Shown: positions 19,268-27,806 of the stretch, one piece after another
How positions within the stretch are numbered: the stretch's first letter is position 1
Layout of the letters: each line of letters opens with the position of its first letter
Source of the DNA: Bacteroidota bacterium
GTDB taxonomy: Bacteria > Bacteroidota > Rhodothermia > Rhodothermales > Rubricoccaceae
Length of the DNA stretch: 64,000 bases
Direction of reading: 5' to 3'
Assembly: GCA_039821555.1 (NCBI GenBank)
Contig: JBCBNX010000005.1
Coordinates: 263,447 to 327,446 of the forward strand
Program-made: the position numbers and the translations under genes
The notes under the pieces: generated by a model
What the model was told of the DNA's origin: nothing
Databases searched by the model: none
The model's input: only the letters and a program-made list of their open reading frames with translations

Positions 19268-20932
19268 CTTCGCCACGAGCCAGGCCGCGAAGGCGTCGCG
19301 CTCCATCGCGTTGAGGCACTGCGCAGCGGTGAGGCCCCCCTTGCGCGCCACGGCGACGCCCCATCGGATGAGGTCGAGTTGCTCGATCGAGTGCGCGTCG
19401 GGGTTGATCGCGACCAGGACCCCCGCGTCGGTCGCGGCGCGCACATAGCGCCAGTCGAGGTCGAGGCGGTAGGGGTTGGCGTTGAGTTCGAGCGCGACGC
19501 CGTGGGCGGCACACGCCTCGATGACGGCGGCGTGGTCGAGCGGGTAGCCCTCGCGGCGCAGCAGCAGGCGGCCCGTCGGGTGGCCGAGGATGTGGACGTG
19601 CGGGTGCGACACCGCGCGGACGATCCGCTCCGTCGCCTCCGCCTCGGTCATGGAGAAGTGCGTGTGGACGCTCGCCACCACGAGGTCGAGCTCCGCGAGC
19701 ACCTCGTCGGGGTAGTCGAGGCTGCCGTCCTTGAGGATGTCTACCTCCGAGCCTGAGAAGACGCGAAAGTCGATGCCGGCAGCCTCGTACTCGGCGTTGA
19801 GCACGCGCACCTCCCCGATCTGCTCGCGTAGGCGCTCGATGGAGAGGCCGTTGGCGACCTTGAGCGAGCGGCTGTGGTCGCAGATGCCGAAGTAAGTCAG
19901 CCCGCTCGCCCGTGCGGCCTCGGCCATGTCGCGGAGCGTGTGCGCCCCGTCGCTGTAGGTCGAGTGGTTGTGCAGCGATCCGCGCAGGTCGGCGAGCGTG
20001 ACGAGGTCGGGCAGGCTGCCCGCTGCGGCGCGCTGAAGCTCATCGGTGCCCTCGCGCAATTCCGGGGGGACAACGGCGAGGCCCACGCGCTCGTAAACCG
20101 CCGCCTCGGTGTCGGCCTCATCAGGCTGCCCGTGCGCTTCGACGAACGCGGCGACGTGGTCGGGGCTACCGGTGCGCACCCAGAGTTCGACACCGAAGCG
20201 GCTCGCCTCGGTGTGATGCACAACGAGAGCGAGCCCGTCTGGCAGCGCGCCCTCGAAAAACGCACCGTCCGTTTGCGCGCCCGTGCACCCCTGGGCGTCG
20301 AGCACCGCGCGGACGGCGTCGGCGTTGCCCGCCGTGACGAGTTCGACCTCGCCGACCGTCTCCAGTGCGCGGCGGAAGGCGCCAGCGGGCTCAACGGCGG
20401 CCACACCATCAGCCTCGCGCAGCGCCGCCAGCAGCGGGGCCACGTCCGCATGCGCCGTCGCGAAGTGGCGCCGTCCCTGATAGGTCCGCAGCGTGTCGAT
20501 CTGCGCCTGGATCGTGTCCTGCGTCTTCGCACCGAAGCCGTCGAGGTCGGCAATGCGACCGGCGACGGCCGCCGCTTCGAGGTCGTCGAGCGAGGTCACG
20601 CCGAGGTCTTGCCAGAGCCGCCGCACCTTCTTCGGGCCGAGACCCTTCACGCGGAGCACGTCCGGCAACTCGGGCGGCAGCGTCGCGAGCAGCTCATCGC
20701 GGACGGCCAGCGTGCCCGTCTCCACGAGCTCGCGCACGTCGCCCGCAATCGACTTGCCGATGCCACGGACAGCGGTCAACTCGGCGCGCGTCAGTTCGGC
20801 AGCAGACTCCTCCATGCGTTCGAGCGTACGCGCGGCCGAGGCGAAGGCGCGAGCGCGGAACGGGTTGCCGCCGGTGAGCTCGATCAGCGCGGCGGTGTCT
20901 TTGAGCGGGCGGGCGAGGGCTTTGTTGGTCAC
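19247..20932 (-). CDS. polX: PolX-family protein with intact PHP domain and altered polymerase active site
   Basis: Bacterial PolX combines a pol-beta-like gap-filling polymerase with a Mn-dependent 3'-5' exonuclease in a C-terminal PHP domain. GTG 20932 gives VTNKALARPLKDTAALIELT, the canonical N-terminus, and 561 residues, near the usual length. Helix-hairpin-helix motifs are present (VRGIGKSIAGDV, VKGLGPKKVRRLW, LDGFGAKTQDTI). In the palm, the expected GD(I/L)D pair reads GEVE (E195, E197), and the third Asp position aligns to a hydrophobic residue in LALVVHH. The PHP domain keeps all metal ligands I can check: LHNHSTYSDG (H321, H323), ICDHS, GSEVDIL, ASVHTH, GHPTGR and NPDAHS. DNA repair by exonuclease is likely; polymerase activity is doubtful. 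Confidence 0.9.
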   Translation of the reverse strand: MTNKALARPLKDTAALIELTGGNPFRARAFASAARTLERMEESAAELTRAELTAVRGIGKSIAGDVRELVETGTLAVRDELLATLPPELPDVLRVKGLGPKKVRRLWQDLGVTSLDDLEAAAVAGRIADLDGFGAKTQDTIQAQIDTLRTYQGRRHFATAHADVAPLLAALREADGVAAVEPAGAFRRALETVGEVELVTAGNADAVRAVLDAQGCTGAQTDGAFFEGALPDGLALVVHHTEASRFGVELWVRTGSPDHVAAFVEAHGQPDEADTEAAVYERVGLAVVPPELREGTDELQRAAAGSLPDLVTLADLRGSLHNHSTYSDGAHTLRDMAEAARASGLTYFGICDHSRSLKVANGLSIERLREQIGEVRVLNAEYEAAGIDFRVFSGSEVDILKDGSLDYPDEVLAELDLVVASVHTHFSMTEAEATERIVRAVSHPHVHILGHPTGRLLLRREGYPLDHAAVIEACAAHGVALELNANPYRLDLDWRYVRAATDAGVLVAINPDAHSIEQLDLIRWGVAVARKGGLTAAQCLNAMERDAFAAWLVAKGEAVSR

Positions 20933-21170
20933 GACGTGGACGTGCAGAGTGGGGAGAGACGGGCGAATAGCGGGTGCGCGTACGCGGCGGAGCAGAGAGA
21001 CTACGAACAGGCTTGACAGGCTCCGGCCGTCGCGGCACCTTTTCGACCTTCGACCTTCGACCTTCGACCTTCGACCTACCCCGTCGTACGGTTCACACAA
21101 ATCGCAGGGTGGCCGACGTTGTCGCCGTGTAGCTTCCCAGCCGAGCCAACCTACCAACCTCCGACCACTC
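20933..21170. other. Intergenic region between polX and the propeller lipoprotein gene
   Basis: This 238-base divergent spacer should hold promoters for both genes. The only clear structure is the heptamer array at 21044-21077. Frames run through it on both strands because it has few stops, but neither shows protein-like sequence. Confidence 0.6.
21044..21077 (+). repeat. Heptamer tandem array CGACCTT
   Basis: Four full copies of CGACCTT and most of a fifth. On the other strand the unit is AAGGTCG, closely related to the AAGGCAG units at 13982 and 14414 and the CAGGTCG units at 44652. Confidence 0.9.
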
Positions 21171-22610
21171 ATGCGTCTCCGCTCCTTCGCCTTCGTGGCT
21201 GCGCTCCTCGCGCTCTCCGTTCCGTTTGTCGGCTGCGACTCCGACGACCCAGACCCGATCGACGACTTCGACCCGTCGACGGTCGACTACAACACCGTCA
21301 CCTCGCTCTCCTTCGCCGAATTCGTGCGCCCGCTCCTCGAAGCGCGCGACGTGTTCGACGGCGCGCCCTACGACTTCGACGCGCTCTTCGCCAGCGACGC
21401 CGGTGCCTTCGTGATCCCGTTCGACGCGGACGGCTCGATCCTCTTCCGCGTCATCGACGCCGGGGCGAGCGTGAACGGTCTGAACGTGGGCAACCTCGAA
21501 GCCGACGAAGTCGCCTACCTCCGCCGCTGGGTGGACGCGGGCGCACCGGACACCGACGGCTCGATCCCGTACGAAGGCGCGACCGAGTTCGCCCTCGTCT
21601 GCAACCAGCTCGACGGCAAGGTGTCGGTCATCGACATCCGCGAGGGCCGCGTGATCCGCACGCTCGACTTCACCGACCTTGGCCTCCCGGCCACGATCAA
21701 GCCGCACGACATCGTCGCGGAGCCGGACGGCAGCGCCTGGTACGTCGCGCTCATCGACGCCAACAGCGTCCTCAAGTTCTCGACCAACCTCAACGACTTC
21801 GGCGACGGCGCCGCCGCCTTCATCGCGCAGACGCCGGGGCCTGTCAACGCCTTCACGACGCCGGGCATGCTCGCCCTCGACCCGGACGGCATGCTCTACG
21901 CAGGCCGCTCGTTCGCGGACCAGTCGGGCAGCCAGAGCATCGCCATGATCGACCGCGCGACGATGGCCGTGGACGAGATCGCGGTGCCCTTCACGCGCCC
22001 GCACGCCCTGGAGCAGGTCGGCGACTACGTGCTCTCGTCGTCGCTCTCGGAGAACACCGTCGTCTCGATCGACGTGTCGGACCCGCTGCTGCCCGAGGTC
22101 GTGGACCAGATCTCGCTCGGGGGCGGCATGAAGTCGCTCGTGATGTTCGACGTGAGCCCCGACGGCCAGCAGGCTGTGCTCACCGCGCAGCTCTCGCAGG
22201 AGATCTACCTCCTCGACCTCTCCGACCCGACGAATCTGCGCATCGCCGGCATCATCGCCGTCGGCGAGCAGCCGTGGCACCCGACCTACAGCCCCGACGG
22301 CGCGACGCTCTACGTGCCGAACCGCCTCTCGAACACGATCAGCGTGATCGACGTGGCCACGCAGTCCATCACGGCGACGATCACGGACCCGGCGCTCTCG
22401 CAGCCGCACGGCTCCGCCATCACGCCCGACGGGCGCTTCCTCGTCGTGTCGAGCCGCAACACGATGGGCGGCTACACGCCGTCGTTCCCGTACGCGGGCA
22501 GCCAGGAGAACCCCGGCACGGTCGTCGTGATCGACACGCAGACCAACGCGGTCGTGCACGTGATCGAGATCGGCGCGTTCGCCTCGGGCGTGGAGGTGGT
22601 CACCCTGTAG
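21171..22610 (+). CDS. Beta-propeller lipoprotein with haem-less cytochrome-like N-terminal part
   Basis: ATG 21171 begins a lipoprotein signal (MRLRSFAFVAALLALS, lipobox VGC), giving 479 residues; the frame stays open upstream but without similarity. Residues ~35-125 (SFAEFVRPLLEARDVF, GSILFRVIDAG, VAYLRRWVDAGAPD) resemble the planctomycete-type cytochrome module, but there is no CxxCH haem motif. The rest is a seven-bladed YVTN/YncE-type propeller with repeats such as GKVSVIDIREGRVIRTLDF, YVPNRLSNTISVIDVATQSI and GTVVVIDTQTNAVVHVIEIG. Such propellers bind partner proteins or act as surface enzymes; the role here is unknown. A 20-base duplication covers its stop codon and a hairpin follows. 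Confidence 0.85.
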   Translation: MRLRSFAFVAALLALSVPFVGCDSDDPDPIDDFDPSTVDYNTVTSLSFAEFVRPLLEARDVFDGAPYDFDALFASDAGAFVIPFDADGSILFRVIDAGASVNGLNVGNLEADEVAYLRRWVDAGAPDTDGSIPYEGATEFALVCNQLDGKVSVIDIREGRVIRTLDFTDLGLPATIKPHDIVAEPDGSAWYVALIDANSVLKFSTNLNDFGDGAAAFIAQTPGPVNAFTTPGMLALDPDGMLYAGRSFADQSGSQSIAMIDRATMAVDEIAVPFTRPHALEQVGDYVLSSSLSENTVVSIDVSDPLLPEVVDQISLGGGMKSLVMFDVSPDGQQAVLTAQLSQEIYLLDLSDPTNLRIAGIIAVGEQPWHPTYSPDGATLYVPNRLSNTISVIDVATQSITATITDPALSQPHGSAITPDGRFLVVSSRNTMGGYTPSFPYAGSQENPGTVVVIDTQTNAVVHVIEIGAFASGVEVVTL

Positions 22611-22646
22611 TTGACGTTCCTAGATCGTAGTTGACGTTCCTGGATC
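22607..22646 (+). repeat. 20-base tandem duplication at a stop codon
   Basis: GTAGTTGACGTTCCTRGATC occurs twice back to back with one difference. The first copy contains the TAG stop of the propeller gene. Confidence 0.9.
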
Positions 22647-22656
22647 AGCTTTTCAC

Positions 22657-22685
22657 GGCCTCCCCCTGGTTTTCAGGGGGAGGCC
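22657..22685 (+). terminator. Strong hairpin after the propeller gene
   Basis: GGCCTCCCCCTG pairs perfectly with CAGGGGGAGGCC around a 5-base loop. The following sequence (CGATTATTC) is only weakly T-rich, so termination is likely but not certain. Confidence 0.65.
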
Positions 22686-22718
22686 CGATTATTCTGGGGC
22701 TCCCTTGATCGCATCGCC

Positions 22719-23099
22719 GTGTCCCGCCTCGCTGCCCTGGTCCGCCTCGCGCTGGTGCTGTGCCTTGTCGCCAGCACGCAGAGCCTGCTCGTGGTCCAGG
22801 GCATCTTCACGCTGCGGCAGGACGTGATCGCGGAGCGCTTCTGTGAGAACCGCGACCGTCCCGAACTGGACTGCGACGGCGTGTGCTACCTCACGAAGCA
22901 ACTCAAGGAGCACCAGGACCGCGAGCGCGAGCAGAACGAGGCCGTCCTCGAACTCGCGCTCACCTTTCAGCTTCAGATTGCCGAGGGCATCGCATTGGAC
23001 GTGCCCACCGACGGCATCGAGGCACGCCGGGGTAGCATCGCGCTGCTCGGCTGGGCGGCTGGGGCGCCGGATGAGGTGTTCGTCCCGCCCCGTGGGTGA
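22719..23099 (+). CDS. Secreted Cys-containing protein at the head of the copper-type gene cluster
   Basis: GTG 22719 starts a 126-residue protein with a signal peptide or N-terminal membrane anchor (LAALVRLALVLCLVASTQSL). The conserved centre FCENRDRPELDCDGVCYLTK has three Cys spaced C-x10-C-x3-C, followed by a charged helix KEHQDREREQNEAVLEL. Small Bacteroidota proteins with this (N/D)CxGxCYL pattern are known next to metal-transport and TonB-receptor genes; the cysteines suggest metal or disulfide binding. It is the first of ten genes on the plus strand and lies after a terminator hairpin, so it may begin the transcription unit. Confidence 0.75.
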   Translation: MSRLAALVRLALVLCLVASTQSLLVVQGIFTLRQDVIAERFCENRDRPELDCDGVCYLTKQLKEHQDREREQNEAVLELALTFQLQIAEGIALDVPTDGIEARRGSIALLGWAAGAPDEVFVPPRG

Positions 23100-23124
23100 G
23101 CGACTGGGCTTGAGTGTGACGCGG

Positions 23125-23230
23125 CTCCCCCCTCCTCCCTGAAGGGTCGAAAAGCTGTCCCCCTCAGAGATGAGGGCGACCGTCTGGGTGGATCGGAGAA
23201 CCACGCGACCGTCCACCCAAACGGGGGGAG
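23125..23230 (+). repeat. Intergenic palindromic element, CTCCCCCC-ended (copy 1)
   Basis: Ends CTCCCCCCT and CGGGGGGAG. Inside are GCTGTCCCCCTC facing GAGGGCGAC, and TGGGTGGA facing TCCACCCA. It shares ends and inner stem with the elements at 53533, 56192 and 57597. Strand is arbitrary. Confidence 0.65.
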
Positions 23231-23354
23231 CGGTCTTGCCCCAAGCCCCACGGACTCGCTGCGCGCTAGCACTGGGCTAGGGCGCCCTTTACTGCTTTCC
23301 ACTGTGCGCTGCAGGACTCGCTCTGTGCGCGTGCTGGTGCCGGACTCTCTTCCC

Positions 23355-24401
23355 ATGCTTCGAACGATGCTCTGCGGCGCACTGCTGTGCGTCCTCGCCC
23401 TTCCCTTCTCTGTTCAACCCTCCTGGGCTCAAACCCCCTGGACGTCCCACCGCCCCGACGGCCACGCTCCCATCGGCGTAATGGGCGACCATACGCACTC
23501 TGCTGGTGAGTTCATGGTGTCCTACCGCTTCATGGCGATGACCATGGCCGGCAACCGCGACGGCACCGAGTCGCTGTCCGACGCCGAGGTCGTTGCTCCC
23601 GACGGGGCGAACTTCCTGATTGCGCCCACCGAGATGCCGATGCAGATGCACATGCTCGGACTGATGTATGCCCCCACGGACCGCCTCACGCTCATGGCGA
23701 TGGTGCCCTTTGTCACGATGTCGATGGACCACCTGACCCGCATGGGTGGCACCTTCACCACCGAGGCAAGCGGTCTGGGCGACCTCGGCCTCGCGGCGCT
23801 CGTGGTGCTCGCCCGGCCCGAGCGTCAGCGGCTCCACGCCAACCTCGGCGTGCGCCTGCCGACGGGCTCCGTCGAGGAGCAGGACGTGACGCCCGCGAGC
23901 GCCCCCAACGAGACGACGCTGCCCTACCCGATGCAGACCGGATCGGGGACGCTCGACCTTCAGCCGGGTCTGACCTACCTCGGCCAGACCGACCGCCTCT
24001 CGTGGGGCGCGCAGGCCCTGGGCACGATCCGCCTCGGCGAAAACAGCAGCGACTACCGCTTCGGCAACGTCCTCGACGTGACCGCGTGGGGCGGCGTCAA
24101 CGCGACCGACTGGCTGGGCGGCTCGCTGCGCCTCGCGGCCTCCACCTGGGGCGCTGTCTCCGGCGCCAACCCTGCCTACGCGGTGGGCGTGACGAACCGC
24201 ATGGTGCCGACCGTCTTCGCCGACCTCCGCGCTGGCACGCGCGTCGACCTCGGCCTAGGGACCAACGTGCTTGTTCCGAGCGGTCCGCTCCATCACCTCC
24301 GCATCGCTGCCGAGTTCGAGCTCCCCGTCTACCAATCGCTCGACGGCCCCCAGCTCGAAACCGATTGGACGCTCACGCTCGGCGCGCAATACGCCTTCTA
24401 G
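23355..24401 (+). CDS. Outer-membrane transporter-like protein, Met/His-rich
   Basis: ATG 23355 gives a Sec signal (MLRTMLCGALLCVLALPFSV, then SWAQ) and 348 residues. The mature N-terminus is rich in His and Met (HRPDGHAPIGVMGDHTHSAG, FMAMTMAG, TEMPMQMHMLGLMYA). The rest alternates in beta strands and ends in LTLGAQYAF, with a terminal aromatic as in outer-membrane barrels. This matches the 'transporter' family related to the phenol-degradation MetA proteins, whose members often lie with copper-resistance genes. Metal binding by the Met/His stretch is inference. It sits between the Cys-rich secreted protein and the TonB receptor. Confidence 0.75.
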   Translation: MLRTMLCGALLCVLALPFSVQPSWAQTPWTSHRPDGHAPIGVMGDHTHSAGEFMVSYRFMAMTMAGNRDGTESLSDAEVVAPDGANFLIAPTEMPMQMHMLGLMYAPTDRLTLMAMVPFVTMSMDHLTRMGGTFTTEASGLGDLGLAALVVLARPERQRLHANLGVRLPTGSVEEQDVTPASAPNETTLPYPMQTGSGTLDLQPGLTYLGQTDRLSWGAQALGTIRLGENSSDYRFGNVLDVTAWGGVNATDWLGGSLRLAASTWGAVSGANPAYAVGVTNRMVPTVFADLRAGTRVDLGLGTNVLVPSGPLHHLRIAAEFELPVYQSLDGPQLETDWTLTLGAQYAF

Positions 24402-24480
24402 CCTGGCAACCCTTGTCTTTTTTCCCTTCGTTTACGGTCGCTGCCCCGTCGCGGGTAGCTGCCAGCCCGAATTGACTCTG

Positions 24481-26892
24481 ATGAAATACCACTTACTCCT
24501 TGGGCTCTTGCTGAGCCTGCTTCCCGCTACGCTGCACGCGCAAGCACTCCAGGGGGCCGTGGCTAGCGCGAGCGGCACGCCCCTTGGCGGCGTCAACGTC
24601 GCCGTGCTCAACACGCCGTTTGGGACCGTCACCGACGACGATGGACTGTTCGTACTCACGCTGCAAGCAGGCACCTACACGCTCTCGTTTACCGCGATCG
24701 GCTACGCACCCCAGCTGGTCACCGTGGCCACGCCCGCCCAGGGCGCGCTGACTGTCACGGTCGTGCCGCGCACCGAGGCGCTTGGCGAACTCGTCGTCTC
24801 GACGCAGCGCACTGACGCGGCCCTCCTGGACGCACCTGCTGCTGTGACCACCCTCGATGCCGACGAGATCGTCACCTCGCAGACGTGGAGCCTCGCTGAC
24901 CTCACGGGCCGCGTCCCAGGATATCTCTACCAAGAACTGGGCGTTGGCTTCCAGGCGCTGCAATCCATTCGCGGTGTGCAAGTCTTTAGCGAGAACCCCG
25001 CTGTGGCGACCTACGTGGACGGCGTCAATGCACTCGACATCCTCGCCGGCGGGCTGGCGCTCGTGGACGTAGAACGTGTCGAGGTACTGCGCGGGCCTCA
25101 GGGCACGCTCTTCGGGCGCAACGCGCTCGGCGGCGTGGTCAACATCGTCACGCGCCCGCCTACCAACCGCCGCGAGGTCTTCGGCGAGGCGACCGTGGGC
25201 AATCTCGGCCTTCAGCGCTACGCTGCAGGCGTGAAGGCTCCGCTGGTGCCAGGCCGCCTCTTCGTAGGCGCGACGGCCCTCTTTCAGGACCGCGCCGGCT
25301 ATTTCGAGAACGACACGACCGGACTTGCCCTCTTCGCTCCCTCGGGGGACGTGGTAGGCGAAGAGGTCGGCGGCGAACAGACGCTCTATGCGCAGGTCGG
25401 GCTGCAATGGCTTCCGTCAGAGGTCGTGCGCGCGCGGCTCGACGTGAAGGTGCAGCGCGACCAGTCGGACGCTAGCGGCTTCTTCGCTGGGGCTCCCGAC
25501 GAGGCAACCGCGTTCGCCAACCCGGATGCGCTCTTCCTCGCACGCATCGGCGAGCATGAACGGACGCTCTTCAACGGGGCCTTCGCGCTCGATATCTACG
25601 GACCTGGCCTCACGCTCGCGCTCGTCACAACCCTGCAGCGCATCGGCCTCTCGTACGCGGACATCTTCGACGGCAGCGGCGTCTATTTCTCGTACGACCT
25701 CGACGGCAGCAGCGCCGACCTTGGTGCGACACCCGACCCGCAGGTGGTCTTCAGCCAAGAGCTGCGGGCGACTTCCAGCGGCGACGGGCCGCTCTCTTTC
25801 ACCGCTGGGGTCAATGTGTTCAGCCAGAATGCGTTCGAGCCGACGACCAATCTGGCCGTGGAACTAGGACCGGACACCTACGCGCTCTTCCGCAACGAGG
25901 GCACCAACGCCGGCTTCGCGGCCTTCGGGCAGGCTACGCTGCGTCTCTTCGACCGCCTCGACGTGACCGGCGGGCTGCGCTACGACGTGGAGGACCGCCA
26001 GAGCACCTTCAACGGCTTCGGCGACCTCGTCTTGCAAGACGGCGAACTGACGGAGTTTCTAGCGGACACGACCGTGAGCGGGGCCTACAGCGCACTCTCG
26101 CCCAAGGCGGCGCTCGCTCTCGATGTCACCGGCAACGTCCGCGCCTACGCGAGCTACACGCGGGGCTTCCGCGCGGGCGGCATCAACGCACAGCGGCTAC
26201 CAGACCGACTGGAGGGAGCCTACGAGTTTGCCCCCGAATACTCCGACAACATCGAGCTTGGGCTCAAAGCACGCCTCGGCGACCGGCTCTACGCCGCCGC
26301 GACGGGCTTCCTCATCGCGTGGACCGACCTCCAGTTCTTCAACCTCGTCGCGCCGCCGTTCACCTTCGCCCGCGAGAACGTTGGCGACGCACGCTCGCAG
26401 GGCATCGAACTCGAGGTGGCCGCCGTGCCGTTTGAGCGGCTGCGCCTCGACGCGACGCTCAGCCTGACCGACACCGAGTACGACGGCTTCGTGCTCCAGC
26501 GTCTCGATCCGGACACGTTCCAGCCCATCAGCGACGACATCTCGGGCAACCGGCTCGCGAACGCCCCCGGACGGACGGCCTTCTTCGGAGCCGAGTGGCG
26601 ACAGCCCGTAGGCGGCCCGATCGATGGCGGCGCGGCGCTCGTGCTGCGGGGCGAGGTGCGCAATGTGGGCGGGTTCTTCACCGACATCCAGAACGACCTC
26701 CGGCAGGACGCCTATACCGTGATCAACGCGCGGCTGGGGTTCGAGACGCAGCGCGCCTCGGCGTTCTTCTGGATCCAGAACCTCACCGACGAGCGCTACC
26801 TCATCTACGGCGCGCCCGACACCAGCTTCAACCGCCGCTCGGTGATTGCACCGCCGCGTACGCTCGGCGTGACGCTCCGCCTACGACGGTAG
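24481..26892 (+). CDS. TonB-dependent outer-membrane receptor, probably for a metal or metal complex
   Basis: ATG 24481 begins a good signal peptide (MKYHLLLGLLLSLLPATLHA), giving 803 residues. Residues ~20-95 are a carboxypeptidase-regulatory-like domain (GTPLGGVNVAVLNTPFGTVT, GTYTLSFTAIGY), the usual Bacteroidota N-terminal extension. The plug follows (EIVTSQTWSLADLTGRVPG, RVEVLRGPQGTLFGRNALGG, VNIVTRPP), then a 22-stranded barrel ending in RSVIAPPRTLGVTLRLRR. The substrate is not readable from sequence; the neighbours argue for copper or another metal. The upstream 79 bases hold no riboswitch I can recognise. Confidence 0.9.
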   Translation: MKYHLLLGLLLSLLPATLHAQALQGAVASASGTPLGGVNVAVLNTPFGTVTDDDGLFVLTLQAGTYTLSFTAIGYAPQLVTVATPAQGALTVTVVPRTEALGELVVSTQRTDAALLDAPAAVTTLDADEIVTSQTWSLADLTGRVPGYLYQELGVGFQALQSIRGVQVFSENPAVATYVDGVNALDILAGGLALVDVERVEVLRGPQGTLFGRNALGGVVNIVTRPPTNRREVFGEATVGNLGLQRYAAGVKAPLVPGRLFVGATALFQDRAGYFENDTTGLALFAPSGDVVGEEVGGEQTLYAQVGLQWLPSEVVRARLDVKVQRDQSDASGFFAGAPDEATAFANPDALFLARIGEHERTLFNGAFALDIYGPGLTLALVTTLQRIGLSYADIFDGSGVYFSYDLDGSSADLGATPDPQVVFSQELRATSSGDGPLSFTAGVNVFSQNAFEPTTNLAVELGPDTYALFRNEGTNAGFAAFGQATLRLFDRLDVTGGLRYDVEDRQSTFNGFGDLVLQDGELTEFLADTTVSGAYSALSPKAALALDVTGNVRAYASYTRGFRAGGINAQRLPDRLEGAYEFAPEYSDNIELGLKARLGDRLYAAATGFLIAWTDLQFFNLVAPPFTFARENVGDARSQGIELEVAAVPFERLRLDATLSLTDTEYDGFVLQRLDPDTFQPISDDISGNRLANAPGRTAFFGAEWRQPVGGPIDGGAALVLRGEVRNVGGFFTDIQNDLRQDAYTVINARLGFETQRASAFFWIQNLTDERYLIYGAPDTSFNRRSVIAPPRTLGVTLRLRR

Positions 26893-26933
26893 CAGACGCT
26901 CGCATGCCCCCCTACTTCGACTCTACAGCTTTA

Positions 26934-27806
26934 ATGTCCATGCTCCGACTCTTTCCTCTCGTGGTTGCCCTCGTGTTGACGGGGTGCGCGACCAACGCCG
27001 ACACGCCTGCTGACGACGGCGCAGCGCTCGCGCTGCCCGACAGCCTCCCTGAGATCACGCCCGAGAACCACGACGCGGTGATGGTCGACCTCTTCGGCGA
27101 AGCGACGCACGGCATCGAGACCATCGGCATCCTTGTCTACGACGGCGTCAACGACCTCGACGCGCTCGGACCGCGCTACGTCCTCGGCCAACTGATGGGC
27201 GTGAACCTGCAGCTCATCAGCATCGAGCCGGGCACGATCACAACCGTGATGGGCACCGAACTCGTCCCGAACACGACCATCGCCGAAGTCGACTCGCTCG
27301 ACCTGCTCGTCATCCCCGGCGGATTTCGCGGCACGATCGACGCGACCTACGACGAGCCACTCCACGACTGGATCCGCCGCGTCGACGCGACGACGACCTA
27401 CACCGCTGCCGTCTGCACCGGCGTCTGGGTCCTGGGCGCCACGGGCCTCCTTGAAGGGCGAAACGCGACGACGAACTGGTACCGCGCGGAGGAAATGATG
27501 GCGCGCTACGGCGCGACGTTCACCGACGAGCGCTACACCAACGACGGGAAATACTGGACCGCTGCGGGCGTAACGGCGGGCATGGACATGAGCCTCGCGC
27601 TGATGAACGAGGTCGCGGGCGCGGCCTACACGCAGGCCGTGATGCTCGACATGGAGTATGACCCTGCTCCACCGATTTCCGGCGGCAGTCCTGAGGCGAC
27701 CGATCCGGGTGTGTTCAACATGATGAAGGCGATGTACGACATGGGCGTGCAGACGCGCCTCGACAGCCTAGACGCCCGCGCTGCGGGAGGTAAAACCGAT
27801 GCCTAA
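26934..27806 (+). CDS. DJ-1/PfpI-family lipoprotein
   Basis: The 290-residue product starts MSMLRLFPLVVALVLTGCA, a lipoprotein signal, so it is an exported member of a family that is usually cytosolic. The DJ-1/PfpI core runs from about residue 62: IGILVYDGVNDLDALGP, DLLVIPGGFRG, and the nucleophile elbow AAVCTGVWVLGATGLLEGR with the Cys, followed by TAAGVTAGMDMSLALM. The layout is that of the GATase1-like domain of AraC-type regulators and isonitrile hydratases, without the DNA-binding part. It overlaps the next gene by 8 bases. Periplasmic location and neighbours suggest a link to metal handling or stress; the activity is unknown. Confidence 0.85.
   Translation: MSMLRLFPLVVALVLTGCATNADTPADDGAALALPDSLPEITPENHDAVMVDLFGEATHGIETIGILVYDGVNDLDALGPRYVLGQLMGVNLQLISIEPGTITTVMGTELVPNTTIAEVDSLDLLVIPGGFRGTIDATYDEPLHDWIRRVDATTTYTAAVCTGVWVLGATGLLEGRNATTNWYRAEEMMARYGATFTDERYTNDGKYWTAAGVTAGMDMSLALMNEVAGAAYTQAVMLDMEYDPAPPISGGSPEATDPGVFNMMKAMYDMGVQTRLDSLDARAAGGKTDA

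Noticed and set aside
24402..24480. Cobalamin riboswitch before the TonB receptor
   Set aside because: Only 79 bases are available and no convincing B12-box is visible.
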